A stretch of 54,989 nucleotides of DNA from contig CAJTCR010000034.1 in assembly GCA_910574915.1 (NCBI GenBank), positions 1 through 54,989 of the forward strand, read 5' to 3'. The stretch's first letter is position 1, and the number at the start of each line of letters is the position of its first letter. Under the pieces are notes generated by a model, which saw only the letters and a program-made list of their open reading frames with translations, was not told where the DNA came from and searched no databases. A program made the position numbers and the translations under genes. Below are positions 34,560-42,648 of this stretch, in pieces. The DNA is from Eubacteriaceae bacterium. GTDB taxonomy: Bacteria > Bacillota > Clostridia > Lachnospirales > Lachnospiraceae.

Positions 34560-34830
34560 TTGTGACACATGAGAAAGACAGCCGGGAGAGGGGATTGGCA
34601 CGCTCTGGCGGCGGCTTTGGAAGAATGGTTAGAAGCCTTTGGCGTCCTGCTGGAAAGCTAGGGGCGCAGCCAAGCGGCACCTTTAGCTTCCGGCAGGATG
34701 CCGGGAGCGAACTAGGTGCCGCGACCGTCCACAGCCACAGCGTTGCAGCAGGACGCTTAGGGCTTCTTACCATTCTGGAACGGACGCAGCCAGAGCGTGC
34801 CAATCCCCTCTCCCGGCGTCCCCCTCATCA
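34560..34830 (+). repeat. R2 structured hairpin repeat, full copy inside the sbcDC operon
   Basis: Outer arms at 34581..34609 and 34789..34817 are a perfect 29-base inverted repeat. A second imperfect stem pairs about 30 bases (GAATGG..CGTCCTGCTG with CAGCAGGACG..CCATTC). The tip has GCGGCACCT/AGGTGCCGC with a further CCGGCA/TGCCGG stem inside. Nearly the whole element is one branched hairpin. It fills most of the 516-base spacer 34346..34861 between sbcD and sbcC and would be transcribed with them. Confidence 0.85.
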
Positions 34831-34861
34831 TAAAAAGCTCCCTCCTCAATCTCTTCTACCG

Positions 34862-35995
34862 CTACTCTTCCATAAGCTTCCGAACAAATTCCTCCTGTTC
34901 CTGGCTCATCGGCTGGTTATTTTGCAGCTCATAAAATTCTTTAAACAATTCCAGCTCTGATTTTTGCTGCACGCCTTCTGCCATTTCTATCGTCTGGTTC
35001 TGCCTCGTCCTGCTGTTGTCATATACAAGCTGCATCAGGTTCGGATAAATCGTCCGCAGCTTTGCCAGTCCGTCCGGCACATCCTCCTCATCGGTCAGCG
35101 TAATCTGCAAATAATCCTCCGTGTTCGTATTCTCGTAAAAGGAACGTGCGGTCACTTCCATATAGGTTCCCCGTATACTGCGCATATCACGCAGTGGCAC
35201 AAGCGGCGCCGTATCCAGGATTACCTGTCCTTTTTCCCTGCATTCGACAACGACAGCCGCTTTTGCCTGTCCTGCTTCTGAAAACGAATACTTTAACGGC
35301 GTCCCGCAGTAGCGCACCGTCTCCCGCTTCACCGCCTGCGGGCTGTGAATATGCCCCAATGCCACATAATCAAACGCTTCAAATATTTCCGCATCCACAT
35401 TGTCCAGCCCGCCGACCGATACGTCCTCCGAATCGCATCTGCCGGCACCCGTTACAAACTGGTGCGCGATTAAAATATTGCGCTTTTCCGTGTCGACCTC
35501 TATCCTGTCAACTGCTGCCTTGACTGCCTCATGATAGCTCTGTGGAAGTTCCTCTTCGTTTCTCTCTTTTTCCAAAACATGGCGCACGATGGCAGGCTTT
35601 AGAAACGGCAGCAAATGCAGATGCAGCTCCCCGTAATCGTCTGTCAGGACAACCTTTGCGGCATTCCCGTCATAAACCGGAGATACATAGACGCCTCTGC
35701 GGTTCATAAGCTGCGCGCCAAACGCAATCCGCTCCGGCGAATCATGATTGCCGCTTACGGCAAACACCTTGATCTTTTGGTCGGCAAGCTTTGTTAAAAA
35801 CAGGTCAAACACTTTGACCGCTTCGGCAGGCGGCACCGGCTTGTCATAAATATCGCCCGCGATGATCACGCCGTCAGCCTGTCGCGTCTGCGCAATTTCC
35901 AGGATCTGATTTAAAATAAAAATCTGGTCTTCCATCATCGAAAACTCGTTGATCCTCTTTCCGAGATGGAGGTCTGAGATATGTAGGAATTTCAT
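34862..35995 (-). CDS. sbcD: Exonuclease SbcCD, subunit D (nuclease)
   Basis: A 377-residue metallo-phosphoesterase nuclease, the Mre11-like partner of SbcC. Motifs: FLHISDLHLGKRINE (D-x-H), IIAGDIYDKPVPP (GD), VSGNHDSPERI (GNHD), ILIAHQFVTGA and VALGHIHSPQ (GH-x-H). The C-terminal part contains the SbcC-binding region. ATG 35995 is five bases after GGGAG and matches the family start. Full length for the family. It is upstream of sbcC in the same direction but separated by 516 bases of repeat. Confidence 0.95.
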   Translation of the reverse strand: MKFLHISDLHLGKRINEFSMMEDQIFILNQILEIAQTRQADGVIIAGDIYDKPVPPAEAVKVFDLFLTKLADQKIKVFAVSGNHDSPERIAFGAQLMNRRGVYVSPVYDGNAAKVVLTDDYGELHLHLLPFLKPAIVRHVLEKERNEEELPQSYHEAVKAAVDRIEVDTEKRNILIAHQFVTGAGRCDSEDVSVGGLDNVDAEIFEAFDYVALGHIHSPQAVKRETVRYCGTPLKYSFSEAGQAKAAVVVECREKGQVILDTAPLVPLRDMRSIRGTYMEVTARSFYENTNTEDYLQITLTDEEDVPDGLAKLRTIYPNLMQLVYDNSRTRQNQTIEMAEGVQQKSELELFKEFYELQNNQPMSQEQEEFVRKLMEE

Positions 35996-36128
35996 GGCTT
36001 CTCCCATCTTTTCGTACGTCCGGCTGTTTTTAGCTGAAATCAGAACCGGATTTTTGTTGAATTTAGTCCTGTTTTAATTTTATCATGCGCAGGTGTTTCA
36101 TGCAAGGCAAAACAGACATTATGATATT

Positions 36129-36971
36129 TTAAATTTCGTTTTTTCGCAGCAGCTCAATAATTGTTTCCTTTTTCGATCTGGAAAAGACGAATAAAGACGT
36201 CGTTACACAGATTAAAATAATTAACATAAATAAAAACACGGTCTTGACTATCGGAAATGCAAATGGAATTTGATATCTGTTAAAATTTGTAAAGACCATA
36301 TAGCTTGCCGGCACAACTGCTGTTGCAGATTTTAAAACCCGCACCGCTCGTACACCATCTATGGATTTTATTTGTTCCACTAACTCCAAACGGATCGCTT
36401 GCTCCTCGTGATCGGAAAGCAGCGTCTGGTTTAAAATTCTTTTTTAGCCTTTCCAGAAACCGCCCCTGCATATTTCATTGCCTCGACCGGAGAGCAATTT
36501 ATAGCTATTTTTGCAGGTTTTTGGCTGCTAAGGCTTTCATAATCTGGCTGCCGGACAATCCAATTTGACGCTGCATTTTTATAATCTCATTTTCAGAATA
36601 TAAAGGATTTTTCACTGTTTTCTGCCAAAGTCTGATATAAGAAAGGCAATTCCATACCTGCCTTAGGATTTTTTTGATAAGACCACACATTTCACAAGAA
36701 GCCCTGCATATTTTACCTGATCCATTTCTCGTATAACCGATACCTGATCGTCCCTTGGTTCCGTTAGTTCAATATCATAATCGATTCCCTGCATTCGCTG
36801 CTGCCTCAAAGAAACTGTATCTCAATAGCTTATCCCAACAGATATTACAGTACAAAGTAAAAAGGTTGTCAGAAAAATCGCCGTGATCGTTAACAGATTT
36901 CTTTTTTTATTTGCCTTATACGTCGTTTTAGCAAGGTCATGGATTACTTTTTTGTTATCCACTTTCAGCAT
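36129..36971 (-). pseudogene. FtsX-type ABC permease pseudogene
   Basis: The N-terminal part starts at ATG 36971 and reads VIHDLAKTTYKANKKRNLLT and FLTTFLLCTVISVGISY, then an in-frame TGA where homologues have tryptophan, then DTVSLRQQRMQGIDYDIELT and a further stop. The C-terminal part (LELVEQIKSIDGVRAVRVLK, then IVKTVFLFMLIILICVTTSL) survives at 36129..36400. The middle, several hundred codons in intact relatives, is gone. No partner ATPase is present. Dead by stops, shifts and deletion. Confidence 0.8.
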
Positions 36972-37080
36972 TTTTGTTCACCGCCTTTCACAAAATTGTT
37001 TGAGCCAGATTTTGACTTTCTTGACTTGTCCTAAAATATTCATTTTGCAACCATTTACATCATTTCATCTTGACTTCCAA

Positions 37081-37123
37081 GACTATTTAATGTAGTCTAT
37101 AACAAAGACCACAACAAGTAGTC
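37081..37123 (+). promoter_or_regulatory. Two BlaI-type operators before blaI
   Basis: GACTATTTAATGTAGTC (37081..37097) and GACCACAACAAGTAGTC (37107..37123) share the form GACYA-N7-TAGTC, nine bases apart. BlaI/MecI repressors bind such short dyads near their own promoter. A TTGACT -35 candidate lies just upstream, so the first dyad would cover the spacer and -10 region. Confidence 0.7.
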
Positions 37124-37143
37124 TATGAAAGGAGAACAAAACA

Positions 37144-37503
37144 ATGTCAGAAATACACTTAGGTGTTATTGAAGCACGCTATGCAGATCTGATTTGGGCA
37201 CATGAGCCGGTTACTTCATCTGAGCTGGTAAAAATGACAGCAATAGAATTTAACTGGAAAAGAACCACAGCACATAACGTATTACGAAGATTAATATCCA
37301 AAGGCTTGTTCCGCAATGAAAACGGAGTCGTAACTGCTGTGATTTCCAGAGATGAATTTTATTCCATGCAGAGCAGACAATATGTGGAAGACACTTTTTC
37401 CGGCTCCCTTCCGGCATTTATTGCGGCATTTATGCAAGGCTCACAGATTACAGCGGATGAAGCAGATGCCATTCGCAAAATGATTGACAATGCACAGGAG
37501 TAA
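37144..37503 (+). CDS. BlaI/MecI/CopY-family repressor
   Basis: A 119-residue winged-helix repressor. The recognition region is TSSELVKMTAIEFNWKRTTA followed by HNVLRRLISKGLF, then a wing with ENGVVTAVISRDEF; the C-terminal helices form the dimer and carry the site normally cut on induction. It is six bases upstream of the BlaR1-type sensor protease, as in bla/mec systems. AAAGGAG supports the start. No beta-lactamase is nearby, so the controlled genes are unknown. Confidence 0.9.
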   Translation: MSEIHLGVIEARYADLIWAHEPVTSSELVKMTAIEFNWKRTTAHNVLRRLISKGLFRNENGVVTAVISRDEFYSMQSRQYVEDTFSGSLPAFIAAFMQGSQITADEADAIRKMIDNAQE

Positions 37504-37508
37504 ACAAT

Positions 37509-39194
37509 ATGGGCGATATTTTCTTAAAATTATTAAATATGAGTATTACTGCCGGCTGGTTAATACTTGCCGTTTTATGCATCAGGCTGTTCTTTCGAAA
37601 CATTCCCAGATGGGTGAACTGCTTATTGTGGGGAGTGGTAGCGATCCGGCTGATTTGTCCGTTTTCTATCGAAAGCCGGTTCAGCATACTGCCAAGTACA
37701 GAACCTATAAAATCCAGTACCATGACGGAAGGGAAGATGCAGAATTATGTACCGTCCATAGACAGCCGCCTGACGATTGTGAAAAATACGATAAACCCGA
37801 TGTTGGCGGAAAGTTTTGCGTATAACGAATCAGACAGCGCGGCTCCCTTGCAGATCGTTACATATGCTGCCGGGCTTGTTTGGTGCTGTGGCATGGTTCT
37901 ATTAATCATTTGTGCTATATACAGTACTGTAAAACTGCATAAACTTGTAAGAGAAGCAGTATGCATCAGGGATCATATTTATATTTGCGATGCTGTAAAA
38001 TCACCATTTATCTTGGGGATTGTCAGGCCAAGGATTTATCTTTCTTCTGCACTGAGCGAGAAAGAGATGGACTATATCCTTGCGCATGAATCCGCGCATC
38101 TGAAAAGAAAAGACCATTGGTGGAAGCTGTTTGGTTATTTATTGTTGTGTATCTATTGGTTTCATCCTCTTTGCTGGATGGCATATTCCCTGCTCTGCAA
38201 GGATATTGAACTGGCGTGTGATGAAAAAGCAGCCAAAAATATGACCTTCCAAGAGAAAAAAGAGTATTCTACCGTATTGCTATCCTGCGCAAGACAGCGG
38301 CGTCTGGTTATCGTGTGCCCGCTGGCTTTTGGGGAAGCAGGCATAAAGAAAAGAGTGAAATCCGTATTGAATTATAAAAAACCGACATTATGGATTATGA
38401 TCGCAGCGGCAGCGGTATTCGCACTATTGGCAGTATGCTTTTTGACGAATCCCACAAAAGAATATCAGATAAGAATTACAATTCCAGCAGGAAGTACAGA
38501 ACCCTTTTGCTATTCGGATGAGGAAATCAGCCCCAAGGGAAATACACTTACATTTTATGCTGGTGCCGGAGTTGGAGATACGGAAATTATATTGCTGCCG
38601 GTAGAGGCAAAGGATAAAAATGCTTACGACAAACCCACCTATATTACACCAGGAATGCCTGTGAAAATGGATGCAGAAAAAGGTGCATGGTTTAAAATAG
38701 GCGTGAATATACAGAACCCAACAGATGAAAGCAAGGATGTATCTATCTTTGTAAGTAATGTGGAAGTAAGAATAGCTTCCTCAGATGAAGTTAAAAATAG
38801 CAGCCTGCCCACAGAGCAGACGCCGCATAAGGAAACTGCTGCACAACAGGAAACGTTCGCTGATACACAGGCATCTGATATTTTAAACAACGACAGTCAG
38901 GATGCTGTATCAGGCGAAGATGCATCGCCAGCAGAAAACGATAGCTTCATATTTTCGTTAGATAAGCTATTTGCCAGTTCAGCAACGCCTGATCCTGCTC
39001 TGCTACCGTTACAAGTTCGGGGCGTTGACAGAATAAGCAACATTTGCCTCAACGAAACAGCCGATTGCTCTCTTATACTCCTTGATCAGTTCCTCAATCC
39101 TGTCATGAGCCGCCTGATGAGCAGTCCGGTCTGCGTCTTTTATATTTATCGTGCCGCCAAAGGACGCCAGAGCATAAGGATCGCCGAGCGTTAG
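37509..39194 (+). CDS. BlaR1-type M56 membrane peptidase with aberrant C-terminus
   Basis: A 561-residue sensor protease. Helices occur at the N-terminus, near residue 120 and around LFGYLLLCIYWFHPLCWMAY; the zinc motif HESAH (H-E-x-x-H) and the downstream ELACDEKA glutamate give the M56 active site. A further helix (LWIMIAAAAVFALLAVCFLT) precedes an extracellular part rich in beta and threonine/glutamate linkers. There is no penicillin-binding domain. The last 55-60 residues are written on DNA that encodes, on the other strand, part of another gene (39009..39230), so the natural C-terminus has been replaced. The catalytic part looks intact; it should cleave the BlaI repressor. Confidence 0.82.
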   Translation: MGDIFLKLLNMSITAGWLILAVLCIRLFFRNIPRWVNCLLWGVVAIRLICPFSIESRFSILPSTEPIKSSTMTEGKMQNYVPSIDSRLTIVKNTINPMLAESFAYNESDSAAPLQIVTYAAGLVWCCGMVLLIICAIYSTVKLHKLVREAVCIRDHIYICDAVKSPFILGIVRPRIYLSSALSEKEMDYILAHESAHLKRKDHWWKLFGYLLLCIYWFHPLCWMAYSLLCKDIELACDEKAAKNMTFQEKKEYSTVLLSCARQRRLVIVCPLAFGEAGIKKRVKSVLNYKKPTLWIMIAAAAVFALLAVCFLTNPTKEYQIRITIPAGSTEPFCYSDEEISPKGNTLTFYAGAGVGDTEIILLPVEAKDKNAYDKPTYITPGMPVKMDAEKGAWFKIGVNIQNPTDESKDVSIFVSNVEVRIASSDEVKNSSLPTEQTPHKETAAQQETFADTQASDILNNDSQDAVSGEDASPAENDSFIFSLDKLFASSATPDPALLPLQVRGVDRISNICLNETADCSLILLDQFLNPVMSRLMSSPVCVFYIYRAAKGRQSIRIAER

Positions 39195-39230
39195 GCTGCC
39201 ACCTAACAATAACGCCCGCTCCTGCTCTAG
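39009..39230 (-). pseudogene. C-terminal remnant of an unidentified gene, antisense to blaR1
   Basis: The minus strand encodes GGSLTLGDPYALASFGGTIN, then IKDADRTAHQAAHDRIEELI and KEYKRAIGCFVEANVAYS, ending with its own stop at 39009. The composition and D-R-x-A-H-x-x-A-H-D-R-I pattern look like a real conserved C-terminus from a mobile-element or phage protein, but I cannot name it. The 5' side is cut by the 166-bp palindrome at 39227. Confidence 0.5.
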
Positions 39231-39392
39231 AGCGTGTTTGAAAAATCATTCCTGCCATCTGCATTCCCCACTTTGCGTGATATTTGCGCCAAATTCAGGT
39301 TACATAGCCCGCTATGCGCTCTTCATTTGGCGTAAATCTCCCACAAATTGTGAAATACATCTGGCAGAAAGCATTTTTCAAACACGCTCTAG
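39227..39392 (+). repeat. 166-bp palindromic repeat, copy 2
   Basis: Same length, ends and orientation as the copy at 7241..7406, with three single-base differences by my comparison, all in the right half of the inner stem region. Those changes disrupt some inner pairs here, so copy 1 is the better-preserved hairpin. It truncates the antisense remnant on its left. Confidence 0.85.
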
Positions 39393-39465
39393 TATGCCTT
39401 GGCATCAAAACCGCTTTGCAAATTTTCTTCATTATTATTTATCGGTCCCTGCCCTATATATTTCT

Positions 39466-39663
39466 TTATGCTATTTGTCGTAATCCTTCTGCTAATATAT
39501 TTTTCGCTGCGTTTATATCCCTGTCATATTCTGCCCTGCATTTTGGACATGTCCATTCCCTTACAGATAATTCTTTTGTACCTGTATTCTGATAGCCGCA
39601 GACTGAACATAGCTGACTGCTGGCATAGAATGTATTCACTTTTATATAAGTGTAGATCTCCAT
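39466..39663 (-). pseudogene. TnpB (IS200/IS605 OrfB) C-terminal fragment
   Basis: About 60 codons encode KVNTFYASSQLCSVCGYQNT, then WTCPKCRAEYDRDINAAKNI: the four-cysteine zinc ribbon and the last RuvC aspartate motif (DRDINAAKNI) of TnpB. All upstream RuvC parts are absent. The fragment overlaps the 3' end of the GrpB gene, so the insertion may have altered that C-terminus. Confidence 0.85.
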
Positions 39664-40181
39664 ACATCCGCTTCCTTCAGCAGGCATTCTATGCATTCCT
39701 GCTTGCCTTCCGTATAGCTTCTTCGGTCATCTGGAAATTGTAATGCCAGTTTTTTCTTACAGGCATCATATCGCATGGCTTTATCAGGATGGCAATTCAG
39801 GTAATCCCGAAAATTGATATAGTTCTTCCATTCTGTCCCATTCCATTTGACTACATGGATATGATGTGTGCGCGTATCTTTTTCAAAATCACCCATTACA
39901 AATAGCATTTGCCTGGCAACATCTTCCCTGCGAAAAACAAAACCATGTTTTTCTAACCGTTTTATATAAGGCGAAATATCATTCAAATCATGGAGGCCAA
40001 TCACAATGTCAATAATTGGTTTTGCATAAATGGAATGAATCGCAGTGCTTCCCACATGCTGGATATCAACAGCGGTATTTCCGAAAAGCTGCTTCAATTC
40101 CAAAATTATATTTTCGGCATTCTTATCCCATTCCTCCTGATGGGATAAAAGCGCCACGCTTCCTCTTTTCAATCCTATCAT
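39642..40181 (-). CDS. GrpB family protein (nucleotidyltransferase-like)
   Basis: A 179-residue protein of the GrpB/DUF-type nucleotidyltransferase-like family. Signatures: IQHVGSTAIHSIYAKPIIDI with VIGLHDL, THHIHVVKWNGTEW and FRDYLNCHPDKAMRYDACKK. Related proteins are often attached to CoaE or stand alone; function not proven. AGGAGG supports ATG 40181. Its last few codons overlap the TnpB fragment, and it follows a remnant of a membrane protein whose stop lies five bases upstream. Confidence 0.85.
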   Translation of the reverse strand: MIGLKRGSVALLSHQEEWDKNAENIILELKQLFGNTAVDIQHVGSTAIHSIYAKPIIDIVIGLHDLNDISPYIKRLEKHGFVFRREDVARQMLFVMGDFEKDTRTHHIHVVKWNGTEWKNYINFRDYLNCHPDKAMRYDACKKKLALQFPDDRRSYTEGKQECIECLLKEADVWRSTLI

Positions 40182-40185
40182 AATT

Positions 40186-40308
40186 CTATTGCCTCCTTAT
40201 CTTTTGATCTGCATTTCGATATAATAAAAGAATCAGTCCAATCAACACCAGCGTGACAGCCGCCGCTATGGTGGAGCTGGCACGCATAACGGGGAACTGC
40301 TCATATGT
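40186..40308 (-). pseudogene. C-terminal tail of a membrane protein
   Basis: The minus strand encodes MRASSTIAAAVTLVLIGLIL followed by LLYRNADQKIRRQ and a stop at 40186: a last transmembrane helix and a basic tail. The upstream part is cut where the IS200/IS605-like end hairpin begins. Family cannot be told. Confidence 0.4.
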
Positions 40309-40314
40309 GAACTA

Positions 40315-40476
40315 CCCATTGTCTAAAGCCAATGGGCTTCTTGCTTCAACGCCCTCGTAACCTACTAGCTCCACAATGTCCGTGTATGAATTTACTATAA
40401 CAGAAAATATAGATTGTGGCAAGCGTTCGTTTTGTGGGCTTAACCCATCATCGAAAGCGAATGGGATTGCGCCCAC
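40315..40476. mobile_element. IS200/IS605-type end hairpins (excision or decay scar)
   Basis: CCCATTG/CAATGGG at 40315..40336 has loop TCTAAAGC; CCCAT/ATGGG within a GTGGGC/GCCCAC frame at 40434..40476 contains CATCGAAAGCG. Short subterminal hairpins like these mark IS200/IS605 ends. No transposase lies between. With the TnpB fragment nearby, the region looks like a decayed element. The bases from 40477 to 40547 hold nothing recognisable. Confidence 0.45.
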
Positions 40477-40547
40477 AATATTTCAATGTTTTTTGTCATT
40501 TTCATCTATGCGAACAGTCAAACTTACAGTTGCCCTATAATACCCTA

Positions 40548-41387
40548 CTATATCAGATTCATTCTCTTAAATTCAAAATAAACCCCGTCCTCATCAACAC
40601 TCTCACAGACAACATCTGCACAGGCTTTTAATTCCCGGCAGGCATTCCCCATTGCAACGGCAATCCCCGCATATTCCAGCATCTGCTGATCATTCATACT
40701 GTCGCCAAAGGCAACCGTATCTGCCATATCCGCACCATAGTATTCACAGACACGTTCCATTGCCTCGCCCTTATCCATATCCTTTCGTATAATCTCGCCA
40801 TTATAACAGTCCGCATCTTCTGCATAGGGATGCACTACATAATGAAACTCCCGCTCCAGATACGGTTTTGTTTTCTCAATGTCGGCCAGATCCATACAGA
40901 TAAAGCCCAGCTTATATGCTCCCTTGTGTGGATATTCCGTATACGGTTTTACCCCCACATCCGAATCCAGTTCCTTCTTCATTCGGATTAACTCCGAATT
41001 TGACAGATCTGCCGTTGCACTTGTGAGGATTTCCTGAAGGCTGTCATCAATATAAATCCCCTCTGGAGTCTCTATGCGGCAATAAATCCCAAATCGGTGA
41101 AAAATTTCCAGGCACTTCTTAATGGTTTCTTCTGGAAGTACACTGTCACGAATTACTTTCCCATCAATTTCTATATGCCTTCCCGCACTGGCAACCACAC
41201 CGTCAAATCCTACTTCCAAAACATCCTCACTTACAATCGGCATATTACGCCCTGTGCTGATCAGAATCCTGTGCCCATTTTTTCTTGCCTCCCGTACTGC
41301 CCTTGCCGCAAGCTCTGTCGGTTTTTCCAACGGGACAGTAAATGTCCCGTCGATATCTAAAAATACTATTTTTTTATCTGCCATCAT
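40548..41387 (-). CDS. HAD-IIB (Cof-type) sugar phosphatase
   Basis: A 279-residue haloacid-dehalogenase phosphatase. Motif I is FLDIDGTFT (nucleophile and acid aspartates), motif II ILISTGRN, motif III lysine in the IRKDMDKGEAM segment, and motif IV AFGDSMNDQQML. The C2-type cap lies between. Such enzymes dephosphorylate sugar phosphates or flavins. It starts inside the ATGATG at the end of the PTS gene, so it is the last gene of the trehalose operon; a trehalose- or glucose-6-phosphate substrate is an inference. Confidence 0.88.
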   Translation of the reverse strand: MMADKKIVFLDIDGTFTVPLEKPTELAARAVREARKNGHRILISTGRNMPIVSEDVLEVGFDGVVASAGRHIEIDGKVIRDSVLPEETIKKCLEIFHRFGIYCRIETPEGIYIDDSLQEILTSATADLSNSELIRMKKELDSDVGVKPYTEYPHKGAYKLGFICMDLADIEKTKPYLEREFHYVVHPYAEDADCYNGEIIRKDMDKGEAMERVCEYYGADMADTVAFGDSMNDQQMLEYAGIAVAMGNACRELKACADVVCESVDEDGVYFEFKRMNLI

Positions 41388-42626
41388 GATTCCTCCAGTT
41401 TAATAAGCGGCTCCATACAGTGAATCTCACCATTCTTAAGCCCCTCCACATTTTTATAATCGTCTGTATTAGAAATAATTACCGGAGTCGCCACTGGATA
41501 ACCTGCTTCCTGGATTTTGTGGATATCAAACGTAAGAAGCACCTGTCCGGGCTTTACCTGATCGCCCTGTGCCACATGAGCCTCATAATACTTTCCGTTA
41601 AGTTCTACCGTATTAACGCCCACATGAATCAGTAATTCTGCTCCGTCTTTCGTTGTAATGCCAATGGCATGTTTCGTATCAAACAGTGTAGAGATCTCAC
41701 CATGACAGGGTGCTACCACTTTCCCCTCCGAAGGAATGACTGCCATTCCCTTTCCCAATACTTCCGCGGCAAATGTATCGTCCGGCACCTCGCTCATCGG
41801 AATCGCTTTTCCTGTAAGCGGACTGCAGATCACACCTTTCTCTGCCTTCTGGAAAATGTCCGCAGGCATATCCGCTGTTTCTTCTGATGCAGTTTCTTTT
41901 TTCTCCAATTCTTTATTAAACTTTTTCATATTTGACATGATATATGTAAAAATAAATCCTGTCGCAATAGAAATAGCCGCACCAATCAAAAAGTTCAGCA
42001 TACTGGACGCAGGAACACAGACAAATCCGACAATTCCCGCAGTTCCCGGAGCCGTGTTCAAAACATTTGTCAAAGTTACATACCCGCCGCCAAGAGCCGC
42101 ACCGATCATAGCGCCATAGAACGGATATTTCAGTTTCAAGTTTACACCAAACATAGCAGGCTCTGTGATACCCAGCATAGCAGACACACCCGAAGTCGCC
42201 GCTACACTCTTTAACTTCTTATCCTTTGTCCGAAGCATGGCACACGCTGGCAACCAATGCCGGAATCAGCGGTACAAATACGTCAGACAGCGTTTTTACA
42301 AGACGCTGCAGTGGATTCATCTTCTGGACAGCCGCCTGCTTTACTTCACTCTTCGTCGCTTCGGCAATCCCCCCTGTTTCTATGAACCGTTTGTAAACTT
42401 CGTTTACGGTGCCGCTGCCGATAATTATCTGGAACTGGCCTCCATTGGCAAACTGGCCTTTCACCAGATCTACTTTCAGGATTTTGTCCACATCTGCCTT
42501 TGACTCATCTTTCAAAACAAGCCTGAGCCTGGTCGCGCAGTGAGCCGCGCTGATAATGTTTTCTTTTCCGCCGACCAGCCTCAAAAGCTCTTCGGCAGAC
42601 GCCTGATAGCGTTCTTCCTTTGTCAT
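41384..42626 (-). pseudogene. treP: Trehalose PTS permease (EIIBC-A), internally deleted
   Basis: The first part (42626..42219) has the EIIB domain with phosphocysteine in SAAHCATRLRLVL, then EIIC start VQKMNPLQRLVKTLSDVFVP. It then shifts frame and stops. The second part (42253..41384) resumes at RTKDKKLKSVAATSGVSAML and GITEPAMFGVNLKLKYPFYG, the EIIC end, and continues into a complete EIIA domain with HGEIS, KHAIGITT and LLIHVGVNTVELNG (active-site histidine). Roughly 250 residues of EIIC, present in intact TreP proteins, are missing at one junction near 42240. The transport channel is lost. EIIA may still be made from an internal start. Confidence 0.85.
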
Positions 42627-42648
42627 GGTTCTTTCTTCCTCCTTCTGA

